From assembly GCA_013399015.1 (NCBI GenBank), contig VWZX01001131.1:1436812-1500811 (forward strand): a DNA stretch of 64,000 nucleotides, read 5' to 3'. Below, in pieces: positions 1-20,097 of this stretch. The translations under genes and the position numbers were made by a program. Source of the DNA: Galbula dea (Eukaryota; Chordata; Aves; Piciformes; Galbulidae). Under the pieces are notes generated by a model. That model had not been told where the DNA came from, did no database searches, and worked only from the letters and a program-made list of their open reading frames with translations. Position 1 is the first letter of the stretch. Each line of letters starts with the position of its first letter.

Positions 1-2550
1 TCACATACTGAAGAGTCTGGATACCTCTATAGACTACCTTGTTCATCTAGACTGTTTGCATCATTATGTGGGAGAACTGTTGAAACTAGAAATGAGAAAA
101 GATTTGCTCTCCAAGCTTGACAGCTGTGATAAAAAGGCACCTAAGTCAGAAGAGAAGGCTTACTACGCACATCTTAGTTGCGGTTCCTCCAGCTGACCAG
201 GGGAACAATACTGCCAGATTTTGACAGCTGTTCTCACCCACAGGATGGGGTACAAATGATTTGTTTCTCAAAGAAACCCAAACTTTTATTCAGAAAATAA
301 ATTTCACCTTATGTTCCAAAAAAGACACACCTGTGTATTAACTTTAGTTTGTGGTCTAGTCTTATATTAGTGATAAAACCTAACCTAACAGCATATTGCA
401 TTGTTTTGAAAATCAGACCATTAGGAAGAAAACACATAGAAGAATCATAGGACTTCCATTAGACAACATGAGATGGGCAAGCATCCATGAAAAAATATAA
501 AATGATTTAGCTGGATTTTCCATCCAGTTCATCAGTCCTGAAGCCAATGGAATAATTGGATAATTAAGCAGATTTCTCTGAAGAGCTCATAACATTTCAC
601 ACTGCTTTAATAACCTGCCTATGTGTCAGAGAAGTTGAAGATAAAGTTTCAGAACTGAAGCAAAATTTAAGAAACATTCTGAGGATGAAGCAGTTTAGTC
701 AATATGAAAATTGACAGCAATATTTAACTTTACAGTGGCAACAAAGTTAGTCACTAGCGTTTTACAGCATTGAAGTAGTGCATGTCATTGTAAGCAGCTT
801 GACTATTTTCATCTCAGTTTTGAGGTAAAAAAGCATATGAACACGTAGTATGCACAAGAATTACTGCTCTCATGCAACATATTACAGTCATAGTAATGTA
901 CTATAAAAGACAGTTGTAACTTGTTTCATTTAAAAGTGCTTTTTCTAACTAAGTACATTATCTATAGAATTCCGTGCTTAGCTAGAAAATAGCTAAGAAA
1001 CATCATGAAACTACACAAGACTAATGATTAAATATACATTTTATCGTTTCTATAGATCTTTAGTGACACATATATCCTCAAAAGTGGAAGTTTATCACTG
1101 TACAAGAAACTTAAGTTATTGTAGTTATGTATAATGCTGTATTAAACATTATTATAAAAGGAGATTCATTCAGTTATGTGAAGAGTAGACAAGAAGCACC
1201 AAGTCAAACGGGTAATTAAGGACAACAACGACATCTAGTGGACACTAGGAAAACACACCCGTAGCCCAACATGAGGAATTGATCCAGTTGCTGTCACCGT
1301 TATACAGCATGCAACTTACAAATTGCTACGATGCAATTAAAAAGATTAAAAGACACAATTACACCTGATGAAAGTAAAAGTAATGTGATGATTCATTTCT
1401 TCTATAGAAACATTTTATTTTAAAAGGAAAGTCAAGACCCTTCAATTTAAGATTTAGGATAAAAGTTTAGGTCAAAACCTTAAGAGAACATCACAAATCA
1501 CTGAAAGGACATTGATAGCTACATACTGCCAACACAACAGAGGCATATACGTACACTACACTTTCTATTCCCCCTGTATCTTTAACCTTCTACTTCTCTA
1601 CAGAGATGGGATTTTGCATCATACTGTTAAAAATAAAAATACTGCTGCATTGCTTCCAAAATTTCTACCACAGTGACTGTCCAGTATAAAGCATGCATTG
1701 CAAAAGATTAGAACCTATAATCAAAACTAAAACATATTTATGAACACATCTAATTTTAATTTACATTTGACTTCCAATTTAAATTGGTATTTTGCTTGCT
1801 TTGTGTATCATTTTGGAAAAGTCAAGCATTGCTCCCACCATCAGTAGCAGCTACAGTCAGCTATTAGCAAATATGTAACAAATTCTCACTTAGATGACGA
1901 TTTTGTAACCAGTAGAATAGAAAGAAATCTTTGTATAGCTGATTACCGGTCTTTGTGCCCCAATTTCTTTCTACCAGGGTCTCAAAGTGAGCTTTCTATC
2001 AGATGCTACTAGTTATTAAGAGCTTATGCAGCCTCCCCAAAATGAAATCCAGAATTCAAAGATATTTATGCACCATACACAGCCATAACTAAAACCTGTA
2101 GTTTCACATTACGATTCCAAGTGAGACTTAATAGCAGAGTAACTCATTCACGAAAGTTTGAATGCCTTTATTAAGTTCAAAAAAGCAGTATTTAAAAGCT
2201 AAGTCTCCCTTTTGATGTACATAGTGCATAGAGTTTGCAGGTATCCTAAGAAAGATCAAAGTTAAACCAATTCTAAACAGCCCTGTTCTGTAAAATCCCA
2301 CACTTTATTACATTACAAGATCTATATATCGTCTGTTATAACCATTCCAGTAACAGAGTCTGATGAAAAACAGAAACCAACCTAGTAATTTACAAGATAA
2401 AAACTAAATGCAAACATCAAAATAAACCCAGGTATTTTCTCCTTCCAAGCACAATGCCATATTTTACCTCTAAACCCAAATTTACTACATCAGATGTCCT
2501 AATGAAAGAGGACTATTTTAAGACAGAAAAGTGAGGCATCATTGACTTAC
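1..2550. other. ANAPC10 intron sequence, no gene seen
   Basis: AT-rich intronic DNA on the 3' side of the third coding exon. I see no exon, RNA gene or clear repeat. The remaining ANAPC10 exons are not here, which implies a long intron running out of the window. Confidence 0.7.
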
Positions 2551-2671
2551 CCGGATTTCCTGAAGATTATGAAAATTATTTCCTACTCTGACAGAGATTT
2601 TGCTTGGAGTGTAACTTTCATCAGATTTATAGTCTGCATAAATACATAATGTCTTCACTGTTGTTTTTCTT
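2551..2671 (-). CDS. ANAPC10: ANAPC10 third coding exon (DOC domain)
   Basis: This 121-bp exon encodes RKTTVKTLCIYADYKSDESY through to NLQEIR and ends at atccgg|gtaagt in phase 0. The next exon (starting QLELVEP in other vertebrates) is not found anywhere in 1-2550. Confidence 0.95.
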
Positions 2672-5055
2672 CTGGAAGAAGCAACAAAAGTATGTAAGCA
2701 TTGCAAAGAAAATTATTCAGGATGGCTTTGTTGCTAGTTTATAATAACTAAGGATTTAAGTGTTCTAAAACTTAATACAAGCATGTCTACCAATCTATAA
2801 GAGCCCCGCTGTTAAAGCAACTAGGCGTTTTTCCACATTAAGTTATGTACAGAATTGATTTTCACTGTTCTCCACTGTCTACCTTTACAAGTGTCAATGT
2901 ACCAAGAAAAACAACAAAACGCCAAGATGTCAAATAAGCACTTGTATGTGATGAAGTATACATTTAGCTTATCAAATATGGGCTCTATTACTGTACCAAA
3001 GCAATCTCCAGAAAGCAAATAAAAAACAGGTGGCAAACATCTAACCTCGTCTTAAGAATTTGGTTACAGAAAAAGGATCCCAAGCATCCTACAGAGAATA
3101 GAATAGGAAAGAGTTTCTTACACAACCCATTAAGTTTTACAGAGCTGCTTTAAAAACAGCCATCCACCCTTCAAGTTAAACTCAGAGTCAGGACAAAAAT
3201 GTCACCTTAGGTAGGTAAATGCGAAACTGTTACATATGACATACTATTAAACATCCCCTTCTGTTGCATATTTACGCATTCAGTAACTGTAACATTTGAA
3301 AATTTCACCTCTTATAAATGCTACTGGTTTCTTACCAGTTAGGTAATAGGATTAACCCAGGAGATCTTCCACTTTCAAAATTCCTGTCTTAATGAACAGT
3401 AATCAATGCAAAGTTACACAAAACATCCTAACCCATATAGAGTAATTTTTATTACCTAAATTGGATGTTCACCAAATGAGGCTGTGATCCATCTGACTGC
3501 CAGTAAGTTTCTAGATTATCATCTCGTAACTGATCCACTCCAAATCCTAAGAAAAAGAAAATGCGATAGCTTTGAATATCCCATTTCTGTGATGCAGACA
3601 TCACTGATATAACTCTTCAGCTGCTACAAGCTAAAGTATGTGTACTAAGTTATAACATAAGGAAACATGTCTAGATATCCAAGCTGTACCTATGCTTTCG
3701 CGATACAAAACTGAAAAAGGGGAATCTGTCAATCAAAGCTCAGTCCTTGAGTGTCTTTTACGTTTTTATCTCCACTTGATGTCTGCAGGGTTCTTGAAGT
3801 CATTCAATGTATCCTGGAATTTCAAATTATTTCGTAGCAAAGCATTTTAATTGTAAGAACAATACTTGATAATCAGACTACAGAATAGGTGGAAAAGTGT
3901 AACTGCTGAACTGAAAGAAAACTATTAGCAGAGATCATTCATTTAGTATAAAATTTTACCTAAACATAACCTTTTCAAGCAGCCTCCTCAAACATTTTTA
4001 CACATTTGTAGATAGAACAAGTAATAGATGCCAAAAACAGTATTCCTGAAAATTAACACTGATTAATTCAGAAAAAGCAACTACAAATCTTTGTTTTCCC
4101 ATTCCCTCATTGTCTGCCCTTTTACTCATCACACCCTTTTACTGATTGCCCACACTAGCTGCAGTTTTAATTCAGCAGTTAGGAGTTTAATCTGCAATAA
4201 AAAATTAATCTTCACTGTTTGAAGCAAGGAAACCATATGATTTCCCCCTCCCCCAAGTAAGATACTAGGATATCAGACCAAAGACATTCAGCCTATGCAC
4301 AATATTGTGACACAAAGGGATCACTGACTCTAGGCTGCAGCAAGATACTTGAACAATTCCCAACAGTTCTGAAATAGCAACTCAACCACCTCAAATGAAA
4401 ATACAGATTGGCAGATATTTTGAGAAGGTGTGAGCCATTATAAGATATTACTAACTGCACCTCAGGATCATTTATGACAGTTTTGTTTTCTTTGCAGGGC
4501 TTTAGGGAGCTAGACTATAATGGCCAAGTCCACAGAAAGTCTGGTCACTCAGCTGCATGGTTTTTCTAAGTTAAAAATTGAAGATACCCAGGCAAAATTG
4601 CCAAAGCATATAAACAATTATACAGTGCTGGGTGCATTTCTGCCCATGTGGTTTAGTTTGTTCACTGTGCAAAAAAATCAGTTTAGCATAAAACCAATAA
4701 GAGATCCATTTTGTTATTGTATTTCCTCATTGTAGGATTTCTGATACAGTTGTAACTTTCTTGTTCCATCAAAAGCAGACTAGGCCAAAATTATTTGTAG
4801 TGGTTACCCATATAGCTTGCACTACAACAGTTTTACTACTACACTCTGTGTGTATATCTTCTTATCAAAACATAAAACACTATGTACTCTAAGCAGAAAT
4901 ATGTACAATCAGCTTTTTACATCATTTGCTGTGATTTTACCTGGCTTACAAGATGAAAGAGACCAAACTGCTTGTGAGCCTATTTCTCTAACAGTACCAG
5001 TCCTCTCTAACTGCTTTGGATCTGCACCAGGAGGTGTCTTGTTTGGGGTAGTCAT
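2551..5055 (-). CDS. ANAPC10: ANAPC10 (APC/C subunit 10, DOC domain), N-terminal part; gene continues past the left edge
   Basis: Three coding exons on the minus strand join in frame into 109 codons: 4941-5055, 3456-3546 and 2551-2671. All borders are AG/GT. The protein starts MTTPNKTPPGADPKQLERTG, and the exons then follow vertebrate ANAPC10 almost residue for residue (EIGSQAVWSLSSCKPG, then DDNLETYWQSDGSQPH, then YADYKSDESYTPSKISVRVG, ending NLQEIR). ANAPC10 is about 185 residues, so roughly 76 are missing, including the C-terminal Ile-Arg tail; they must lie left of base 1. The DOC beta-sandwich helps bind D-box substrates together with the APC/C coactivator in the nucleus and cytosol. The start is fixed by homology; the coding ATG lies only 2 nt inside its exon, so most of the 5' UTR is in an upstream exon. 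Identity is near certain; the gene model is partial. Confidence 0.96.
3456..3546 (-). CDS. ANAPC10: ANAPC10 second coding exon (DOC domain)
   Basis: This 91-bp exon encodes FGVDQLRDDNLETYWQSDG and on to NIQF, in phase with both neighbours. DDNLETYWQSDG is the hallmark loop of the DOC domain. The donor is ttag|gtaata. Confidence 0.95.
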
Positions 5056-5057
5056 TT
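4941..5057 (-). CDS. ANAPC10: ANAPC10 first coding exon
   Basis: The acceptor reads cttttactag, then aa and the ATG at 5055-5053, so only 2 nt of 5' UTR lie in this exon. It encodes residues 1-38 plus the first base of Gly39, and the donor is ccag|gtaaaa. It carries the N-terminal tail and the start of the DOC fold (VWSLSSCKPG). Confidence 0.95.
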
Positions 5058-7440
5058 CTAGTAAAAGAAAACAAGCAAGTTAGTTGATACATTTTTAGCT
5101 TGATGGGAAAATTAAAGGGTTGTAGTTTTTCATACAGACACTAAGTCTTTGGCTTCACACTTATGTAACAGTTTACAGAATATGTGGTTTATACATATGC
5201 AAAAACATATATGTATACATTTCTGCATATCTGTTAAACCTTTTATTTATATATATTCATTTTTCTATATAAAGTAAAATGTATCTTTAAACAAGAGGTT
5301 CCACATACGGGTAATTTTTGTGTCTTTAAAAAAAAATCAACACAGAGCTGTAGCATGCATAAGACATTTTACTTGTATCATTCTAATTCACACATACAGT
5401 GTTAGTCAGAGTTTAAGGATTTGGGGCTTTTCCACTTCTGTTTAAGAAATTTAAATGGATCCTGTTGATTTAAAGGCTAGCAATATAACTTAATTCCCTC
5501 TGCCCCATACATGTAGTTTTCTTAATCTGCAAGTTCAGAAGCCTATTCAGACACAAGAGCAAGTTTGTGCTCCTGATACATACTTTTCCAGAAGAGTTCA
5601 AACAAATCATACAGCCTAATTTGGTAGGGATTGGTTATTGTCACATTTATCCACGGTCTATCTCCTTATCTTCACAACTTAATCTAGAATCATTAGCCTG
5701 TAACTTGCAAGTTAATTAAAAGAAAAAATATCCAAAGAAACATTAAGTTCCATGCAAGGAACTACATTAAAGATTAAAATTAAACATAAAGCACCCAGGC
5801 ATCAGGGAATTAGAGTTGACTTCTAATCCTTTGCTTATATGCATGACATCCTGTTTTGCTCTGGTAATATCAGAAACAGTCTTCCAGTACTTCACCTAGA
5901 TAGCAAAGGAGGCACTGAACTAGGCTGGTATCCACAGGATCCAGACCTTATGCACTACAGATGTTATACAAGGCAGAGGCAAGATTTTCTATGCAAGAAT
6001 AAGTCTGCAGCTAAAAAGTCTCTGTTGGACACAGGAACTCTGAATTCCATAGTGCCTACATATGCTGTCCACATCAAACACTTTCTATTGGCCCTTGGCT
6101 TTTTTCCTTTTTCATTTTGCACAGACTTGAGACAGACTAGCAGGTTCTTCCTACTACTTTCTCACATACAACACTGAAGTCCTGATTACCCTAAAATATC
6201 TGAAGAAAACCTGGATATGAGTAGAACAGTAGCTTGTTTTTAACAGCAACCCAGACAACAGCAGAAACCCTGTAAAACGCAAGACAAACCCTCTGTATTC
6301 CTTCCTCATTAACTGCAGTTGCTACTGTAAAAAAAAAAGGTTGGCTTGTTCAGAGCAGTCTGGATCAAACTAGTCCATTTTCTGTTTGCACATTGTTTTT
6401 GTCTTCTACTTACTGACTCTCACACCACCTCCTCAGAACCATTCAGCTGGCTTTGGTCTTTTATTTTAAATGATTATTCTGACTGCATTCCTATCATACA
6501 ATTTTATTCAGTTTTAACATGTATCTGACTACAACTTTTCCAACAAAGCAGAACAAAGGCTGCGCTGACTACTGCAACATTTCAGCAACATCCATGATTT
6601 ATAGGACTGTTTTTCCTGTTGTTCTTCACAGAAGGGACTATCATACCTTAGACTCCACGATTTTCATACTTGCAGCACTAACCCTCACAAGCTTTCTTCC
6701 TTGATCTCATTTTCTTTTAAGGTCTTTAAAGTTCTCAAGATACATCCATAAACTACTCTTTCACTATACTTCCTATTTTTTATTCAGATGGAATATTAAA
6801 CAGCAACATTCTCAACATTCAAATTACTAACGCTGAATTAATACTTCACGATAACAAGCACTCAGTAGCAACTTATTGCAACGAGTAGCTCTCTTGTACA
6901 TTTGATCTCAGATTATTCTCTCAACGCAATTTTAAACACCTATTACTTTTACTCTACCTTCAATATATTGCTTTAAGACTATTAAGGAAAATTACTCATC
7001 TTTCCTTGCCACAAACATATTTCATTAAAAACAAGGTAGAGCAACTGCAGAAGAGATTTAAATTAGCAATTTTTACAAATGTATTCCTAGTCAAGCTAAA
7101 TAAATACACTTTAAAATATTGTATTTTGTACAAGCCCACACTCCAAAGTTACCCACTAAGCATACAAGCTGTTCTTTCAAGGACAAAAGCACTTCCTTAC
7201 AATTGCTAACACCAAGCGAAAGCACGCTTTAAAATAAAGGACCAAGTCAGTTCGACAAATCATGCTGCTTTCGCTCAGGCTCCACAGTAGCCTTTCTCCC
7301 ACGACTTCTTTGTAGGACTTTTTAATTACGATTTAAAATATAATTAATTTGTTTTACAACACTCTGTAACAGCCACGTCCCCCAGGCATACAAAACACGT
7401 AAATATTGGAAGTAAACCAGCAACACCTACCCACGAAACA
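5058..7440. other. 5' intron of ANAPC10, nothing else recognised
   Basis: AT-rich sequence between the first coding exon and the CpG island. Open frames here are short and have no recognisable homology. An imperfect AT-rich inverted repeat lies near 5191-5220. I see no RNA gene. Confidence 0.6.
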
Positions 7441-7467
7441 CCACCGGCTTGTGCTTAATTCCCTTAC

Positions 7468-7700
7468 CGTGCCCAGCACGGGGAATCGATGCAAATACGG
7501 AAGGGAGAGCTAAGGGAGGTACTCGGGCGAAGTACGCGGTGAAGCAGCCCCCAGCCCTTCCAGCCCCGAGCCGGTGGTGGCTCCAAAGGCCGAGCGATCA
7601 CACACCCGCGTCTGCCAGGGGAGCTCCTGGCGTTGACACCTGGAGAAAGCCCCTCTCCTGGTCCCCGTCTGGAGGAGGACGGCTACGAGCTACGCTCCCT
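7468..7700 (-). other. ANAPC10: Candidate non-coding first exon of ANAPC10 (upper border uncertain)
   Basis: ANAPC10 needs an upstream 5' UTR exon, because its coding ATG lies 2 nt inside its exon. The best minus-strand donor I see in the island is cacg|gtaagg, with the exon ending at 7468. The transcription start is not determined; the upper border given is only indicative. A weaker alternative is gctgc|gtgaga near 7970. Confidence 0.3.
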
Positions 7701-7825
7701 GCTTCCCCCTGCTCCTCCTTCTTCCCTCAGCCCCCCAGACTCGCTACGGAGTAGCGGCTCCACCTGATCCTCGAAGACGTTGAGGCGGGTGAGTGGGCGG
7801 GGAAGGAGCAGCAGGGCCGGCGCTG

Positions 7826-7900
7826 CGCGGGTGCCCTCAACGCGAGCCCCCTCAGCGCGAGCCCCCTCAGCGCGAGCCCCCTCAGCGCGGGCGCCCTCAG
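7826..7900. repeat. 15-bp GC-rich tandem repeat, five copies
   Basis: Unit CGCGAGCCCCCTCAG. Three perfect copies (7841-7885) are flanked by one variant copy on each side (7826-7840 and 7886-7900). It lies inside the ANAPC10/ABCE1 CpG island. Confidence 0.95.
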
Positions 7901-7930
7901 CGCCCGGGCAGGGACTGTCACCCGCACAAG

Positions 7931-7959
7931 AGCCCAGAACCTTCCCTCGGTTCTGGGCT
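7931..7959. repeat. Perfect 11-bp inverted repeat (hairpin) in the promoter island
   Basis: Arms AGCCCAGAACC (7931-7941) and GGTTCTGGGCT (7949-7959) are exact complements with a 7-nt loop. Confidence 0.95.
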
Positions 7960-8321
7960 GTCTCACGCAGCGCCACCATCGCGAACGCGCAGCGCCCCAC
8001 GCGAGCCCAGTTTAAACGGGACCGGCCGGGAATTTGGAAGGGGGGGAGCTCGTCCGCAGGTGCCCACGTGCGCCCGGCGGGGAGAGACAGAGTTCAGCGT
8101 GCGCGGGTAGTAGGAGTCCCCCCTCAGTGCCGAGCTAGTGTAGGCCGTAACGGCCTTATCCCCCCCAAAGGAGCACCCCGTGGTGACGAAAAACAGAGAA
8201 CAGGTACTGCTCACACACCTCCCGCCTCACGCACCGCTGCGGCGGCGTCACCCGGAAATGATGTCATTGGCCGTCGCGTCGCCGACATGTACATCGGCCC
8301 CACCCGGTGACGGGAACCGTT

Positions 8322-8354
8322 GCTCTCTCTCTGGCTGGACACGCTTTCTCTATG
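8322..8354 (+). other. ABCE1: Candidate non-coding first exon of ABCE1 (5' border uncertain)
   Basis: A strong donor ctatg|gtgagt follows 8354, about 85 bp downstream of the ETS/CRE/CCAAT cluster. The pyrimidine run ctctctctctgg near 8321-8334 could be a TOP-like start, which would fit a translation-factor gene. A second good donor, ctcg|gtaagc after 8548, may give an alternative exon. The start is a guess. Confidence 0.45.
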
Positions 8355-11300
8355 GTGAGTCTTCTTCCCTTCCTTCCCTTCGTCTCTATGGTGCGCGGCG
8401 GGGTTCCTCCCTGTGGGGGCGGCGGCCATTTTGGCCGGGTGGCTGCGGCGGGAGCACGTTGCGTGCCGGGCAGCGGGATAGGGGACGTGGTTCCCCGCTG
8501 CGGCCCGGCTGGGGAGCGGAAACGCTTGGCTCTATCGCCCATCTCTCGGTAAGCGGCTTCTGACAAGGTGGGTAATGGGAATACTGGCGTTCTCGCATAT
8601 GAGGTGGAGGGCGTCGGTAAGGCACCCCCCCCNCTGTCGGCCCTGCCCCTGCCTCTGGGCTCGACTTCCTCCCGCGGCGTCGAGCCTGGGGTTTGCCCCC
8701 ACTACTACGGGAAAGGGGCGGCCGATCTCTCCTCGCCTGGGCCTCGGGGCAGGCTGCTCCTGGCCTGGGCCGGCAGTGTCTGAACTCGCTCACCCCCTGC
8801 CTCTAAAGGAGCCAGGCCGCACGCTCCAGGCAATCGAAGACACGCTTGCGGCGTGGGCACGGCCCGGGCAGAACGGTCGGCCCGTGTGAAGCAGGAGGCC
8901 GTCCCTGCTACGGCCAGAACTGGCCGCACAGGCTGTTCGCCGTCTCTGGCCTGTTGTACGTCATCTGCCGGGGCTTTGCTTTTATTTGTCAGCCGTCCTC
9001 GGCTTTGCAGCAGCAAAGAGGGAAGAGAAAACCTTTTTTTCTGCTGCTGGGTTCAGCAGCAGGAATTGCTTGCATGTGGACACCCTTGCGCCAGCTCCTC
9101 GCTCTTTGGTGCCGGCTCCAGGGAAGTGAAAGCCGGTGTTTTTCTCCTGGGAAAGTAAGGGACTCCTCTGCTGGAGGAAAAAGCCGTGTTCTGTCTTACT
9201 TTAGGGGATGTGTGTGCTTGTGTGATGAGGAGATCAAGACTTCTTGCAGGATTGGTAAGGGTGATTTTTACAAGATGCGTGTAAAAAAACCCAAAAAACA
9301 AAAAAAACCCCAAACGACCATTAAAAAACCCCCACCTAAACAATTCCCTCTGCAAAAGTCGTCAGGGCTTTTCGCTAGGATCATGGTAGTGTTTTCTCTG
9401 TGGAATGCACTTAGTTACTTCACCTGCAAGTTTCTGTGACAGTTGTCAAGTTCTACTTTTTAAGTTTTTCTGCTATAGCTTCCTAAACTCCGGTCCTGAA
9501 CAAGTGGTCTTTGTTGAAAGTTACAACTTCGGTAATTTTCATATGGTAGATTGCTAATTTATGGGTTTAGTCCTATGCATTTCACTTCATATTAAAAGAA
9601 AAGATTAAAGACTGAGTGATAATTAATGCTGTTCAGCACCAGCAAAACACACCCACTCCTTATGCTGCGTCAGTATATTTGACCATATGCTTTTCATGTT
9701 AACATTGTATTTATTTTCATATTCCTGTCATGCCTTATGACTAATATAATTAGTTAAATACAGTAGGGAGATGTGAAGCTTGTTTAAACTCTTTGTACAT
9801 TGTCTCAGTTTCTAAAATATGTCAAATCCTTAAGCATAGACTAATTCTCAAGTCTTAGTAGATTTTGTTTGTACTTGTATCATTTACTCTTCTTTCCACT
9901 TGGACACTTATAAATGTAGTAATCTTCCATATCTGTTTGTTATTTTATATTTAAATGTTCTTTGGATATTCTAGCTCTTAACTTTCATGTTGTTATTATA
10001 AAGTGGTTGTGTGTAGTCCATTAGCAGCTGGTTGAGAAATAATTCTTCAGGTTAATTGTTTTCACAGGAAACTGCAAATGCTGCTCATCTTCACTTCTTT
10101 CCACAGCATTTATCTTTGAGGTCTGATGTAGTGTAATTTAATAAAATGTTAACTGTTTTTCTGCAGAGTAACTAAAACATGGTTCAGTTCTGAACACAGA
10201 TCTCACCTTCACATTTAATGGAATTGTCTCTGGTTATGTTTCAACTTTTTTTCATTTACTCTTTTTTTTTTTTAATGTTTCTTTGTTGAAGTCTGAATAA
10301 TTTGCTACAATTACAAATCCTTGGACATAATTGACTTAGTGAATTCTAATACAACTCTAATGCCTGTGAAAGAAATAAACATTGGTATTTCTTAATGCAA
10401 ATACATTACATTTGTTCTACAGATTGTACATTACTGTTGCTTTCTGTGACAGGTAGCAGAGTCTGCTTACATGCTGCTTTTTTATATTTTTTCTGGTGTT
10501 CAGAGAGCCTAAGAACACTGACTTAAAATGCTTGTGATAACTTGTCTTTTTTTTTACTTTTTTAGTGTTTTGTAGTTATAATTGGACTTAACAGACAACT
10601 TTTGGCTTCAGTAAATGATACTGTTAAGGTCTTTGGAACTCTTATAATTTGCAAGCAGTTGTTAGTCTCATTCTTTCACCTATGTCATCAATCCATTGTT
10701 CTGGAAAAATTCTCTGTTGTCACTCCATCACAATTCACTTATTCAAAATAATGCTTCAGTCTGTAGTTAGTAACAAATTAATATTTTCGTGGTTTGTTTC
10801 AGTTCTCTTCTTGGTTTGGAAAGCAGAAATACAGACATGAACTTAAATGCATCTGAATACCAGTTTCTCCTGCCCTTAAACTGCTGACTGTACTTAACAG
10901 TGGCTGGAATGCTGTGTTGTAGCATATGCATATTGTATGTGTTACTTAGCTGTGTTCAGTGTAATGAGAGTTCTGCTGTCTGCACCTCAAAATCAGGCAG
11001 TCCTATTCTGTTTATTAGATGCCACCAAAGTAGCTGCATATAAATCTATAACTTGAGTTCAGTCTGGTTTTGGACAGTGTTATTCAATTTGCCCTAGACT
11101 GTCAGTTCCGAGTAGCAATTAGAGTTTTCTCTTGTGGACAGTTAGCATCACAGACATCAGGACAATCCTGGAAATACTGCAGAAATTGTGACAGAAGTCA
11201 CAAATATTTTATAATGAAAGTGGTTCATGACCATTGTGGAGTCTTGGATGAGCTGACACTTCCATCCTGTAGATGGGAGCAGAGAGGCACCCGTATATGT

Positions 11301-12213
11301 CTCCATGCCGGTTGAGTAGTTGTATTCCCCGCCGCTGTCCCCCACGTACTTTATCAGTGTTTGCTGTACTTACTTCTGTGGCCCCTTCAAAATTCTTCAC
11401 CACAGATGGGCATTTCCCTGTATAAGTAAGTTAGATTTAAAAAACAAAAAACAAACAAAAAAAACCCACAAAAACAAACCCAATCTTGGACTGTTTTATT
11501 ACTTACTTACCACTGTCTGGTTCAGCAGTGGGTAGTAGTGTTAATTTGAGTCTGATTGTCCACCAAAGCTGGGTGGAAAGCTTGCTGAGGTGGGTGGCAA
11601 AACCCAATACTTTCAAGCCCTATTTGTCTTGATCTTTTAGAGCAACCCCCACCCCATGCTCCTGCTATGGTGATTTAAGCTTAACACTGAACTGGAAGGA
11701 TGGGTGGCTGAGGGGAGGGTTTGTTGGATCTGCTATCTGTACTGTTTGGGTAGTAACCTCATCCAGAGGTTTAGCAGGTTGGACAGGGAGGTGAACTCCT
11801 GGAGTATGGTGGTTTTGTCTTCTAGACCTGATTTTTGTAACCCATAGAAGTAGTTGACATGGTAGAGCTAAGATAACTAGCAGGGAAAGCCCTGCCTGGG
11901 AGATAGACAGTGTGGTCTGTCTATCTGCTCAGGGTACTCAGCCACACAGGCTGACCCAGATTACGCACTTCCTTGGGAAGCCAAAGAGAGTTTGAGTGAT
12001 TCCACCCCCAAATACTCTATGCACCTAACCACCTGTATCTGAGACCTTACCCTGTTTGCCATCTTGCTTAAAAGAGAAAAAAAACATACAGTTTTCCTTT
12101 TTTCATCTGTCAGCTCTGCTAGTAATAACTTCAAATATGTATGTTTTCTGTGCTGTCAGTAATTATGGGTTTTGGTGGGTTTGTTTTTTGTGGTTTTTTT
12201 TTTTTTCCTTAAG
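8355..12213 (+). other. ABCE1: ABCE1 intron 1
   Basis: About 3.9 kb between the proposed first exon and the coding exon. It begins inside the CpG island, has one N at 8633 within a C-run, and becomes AT-rich after about 9400. Low-complexity A/C tracts lie at 9283-9345 and 11434-11482, and a T-run starts at about 10261. No coding or RNA gene is recognised. Confidence 0.6.

Positions 12214-20097
<7,884 letters not shown>

Larger units (their letters stand above)
7440..8790. promoter_or_regulatory. CpG-island bidirectional promoter of ANAPC10 (-) and ABCE1 (+)
   Basis: GC content and CpG density rise sharply between two AT-rich introns of divergent genes. A compact cluster at 8251-8270 contains an ETS-type site (CCGGAAAT, 8252-8259), a CRE/ATF-like TGATGTCA (8259-8266) and an inverted CCAAT box (ATTGG, 8266-8270). 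That combination is typical of bidirectional housekeeping promoters. A YY1-like CCATTTT core sits at 8426-8432. No TATA box is evident. The island also holds a 15-bp tandem repeat and an 11-bp hairpin, listed separately. Binding itself is inferred. Confidence 0.85.

Noticed and set aside
7780..8310. Long overlapping open frames in the ANAPC10/ABCE1 island (up to 176 codons)
   Set aside because: They translate the 15-bp repeat and CpG-rich promoter DNA, overlap on both strands, and match no family.
8633..8633. Single N in a C-run
   Set aside because: Assembly or sequencing ambiguity in a homopolymer, not biology.
8846..9439. 197-codon plus-strand open frame in ABCE1 intron 1
   Set aside because: Low-complexity Lys/Pro part from an A/C tract, no homology, and it lies in GC-rich intron DNA just downstream of the promoter.
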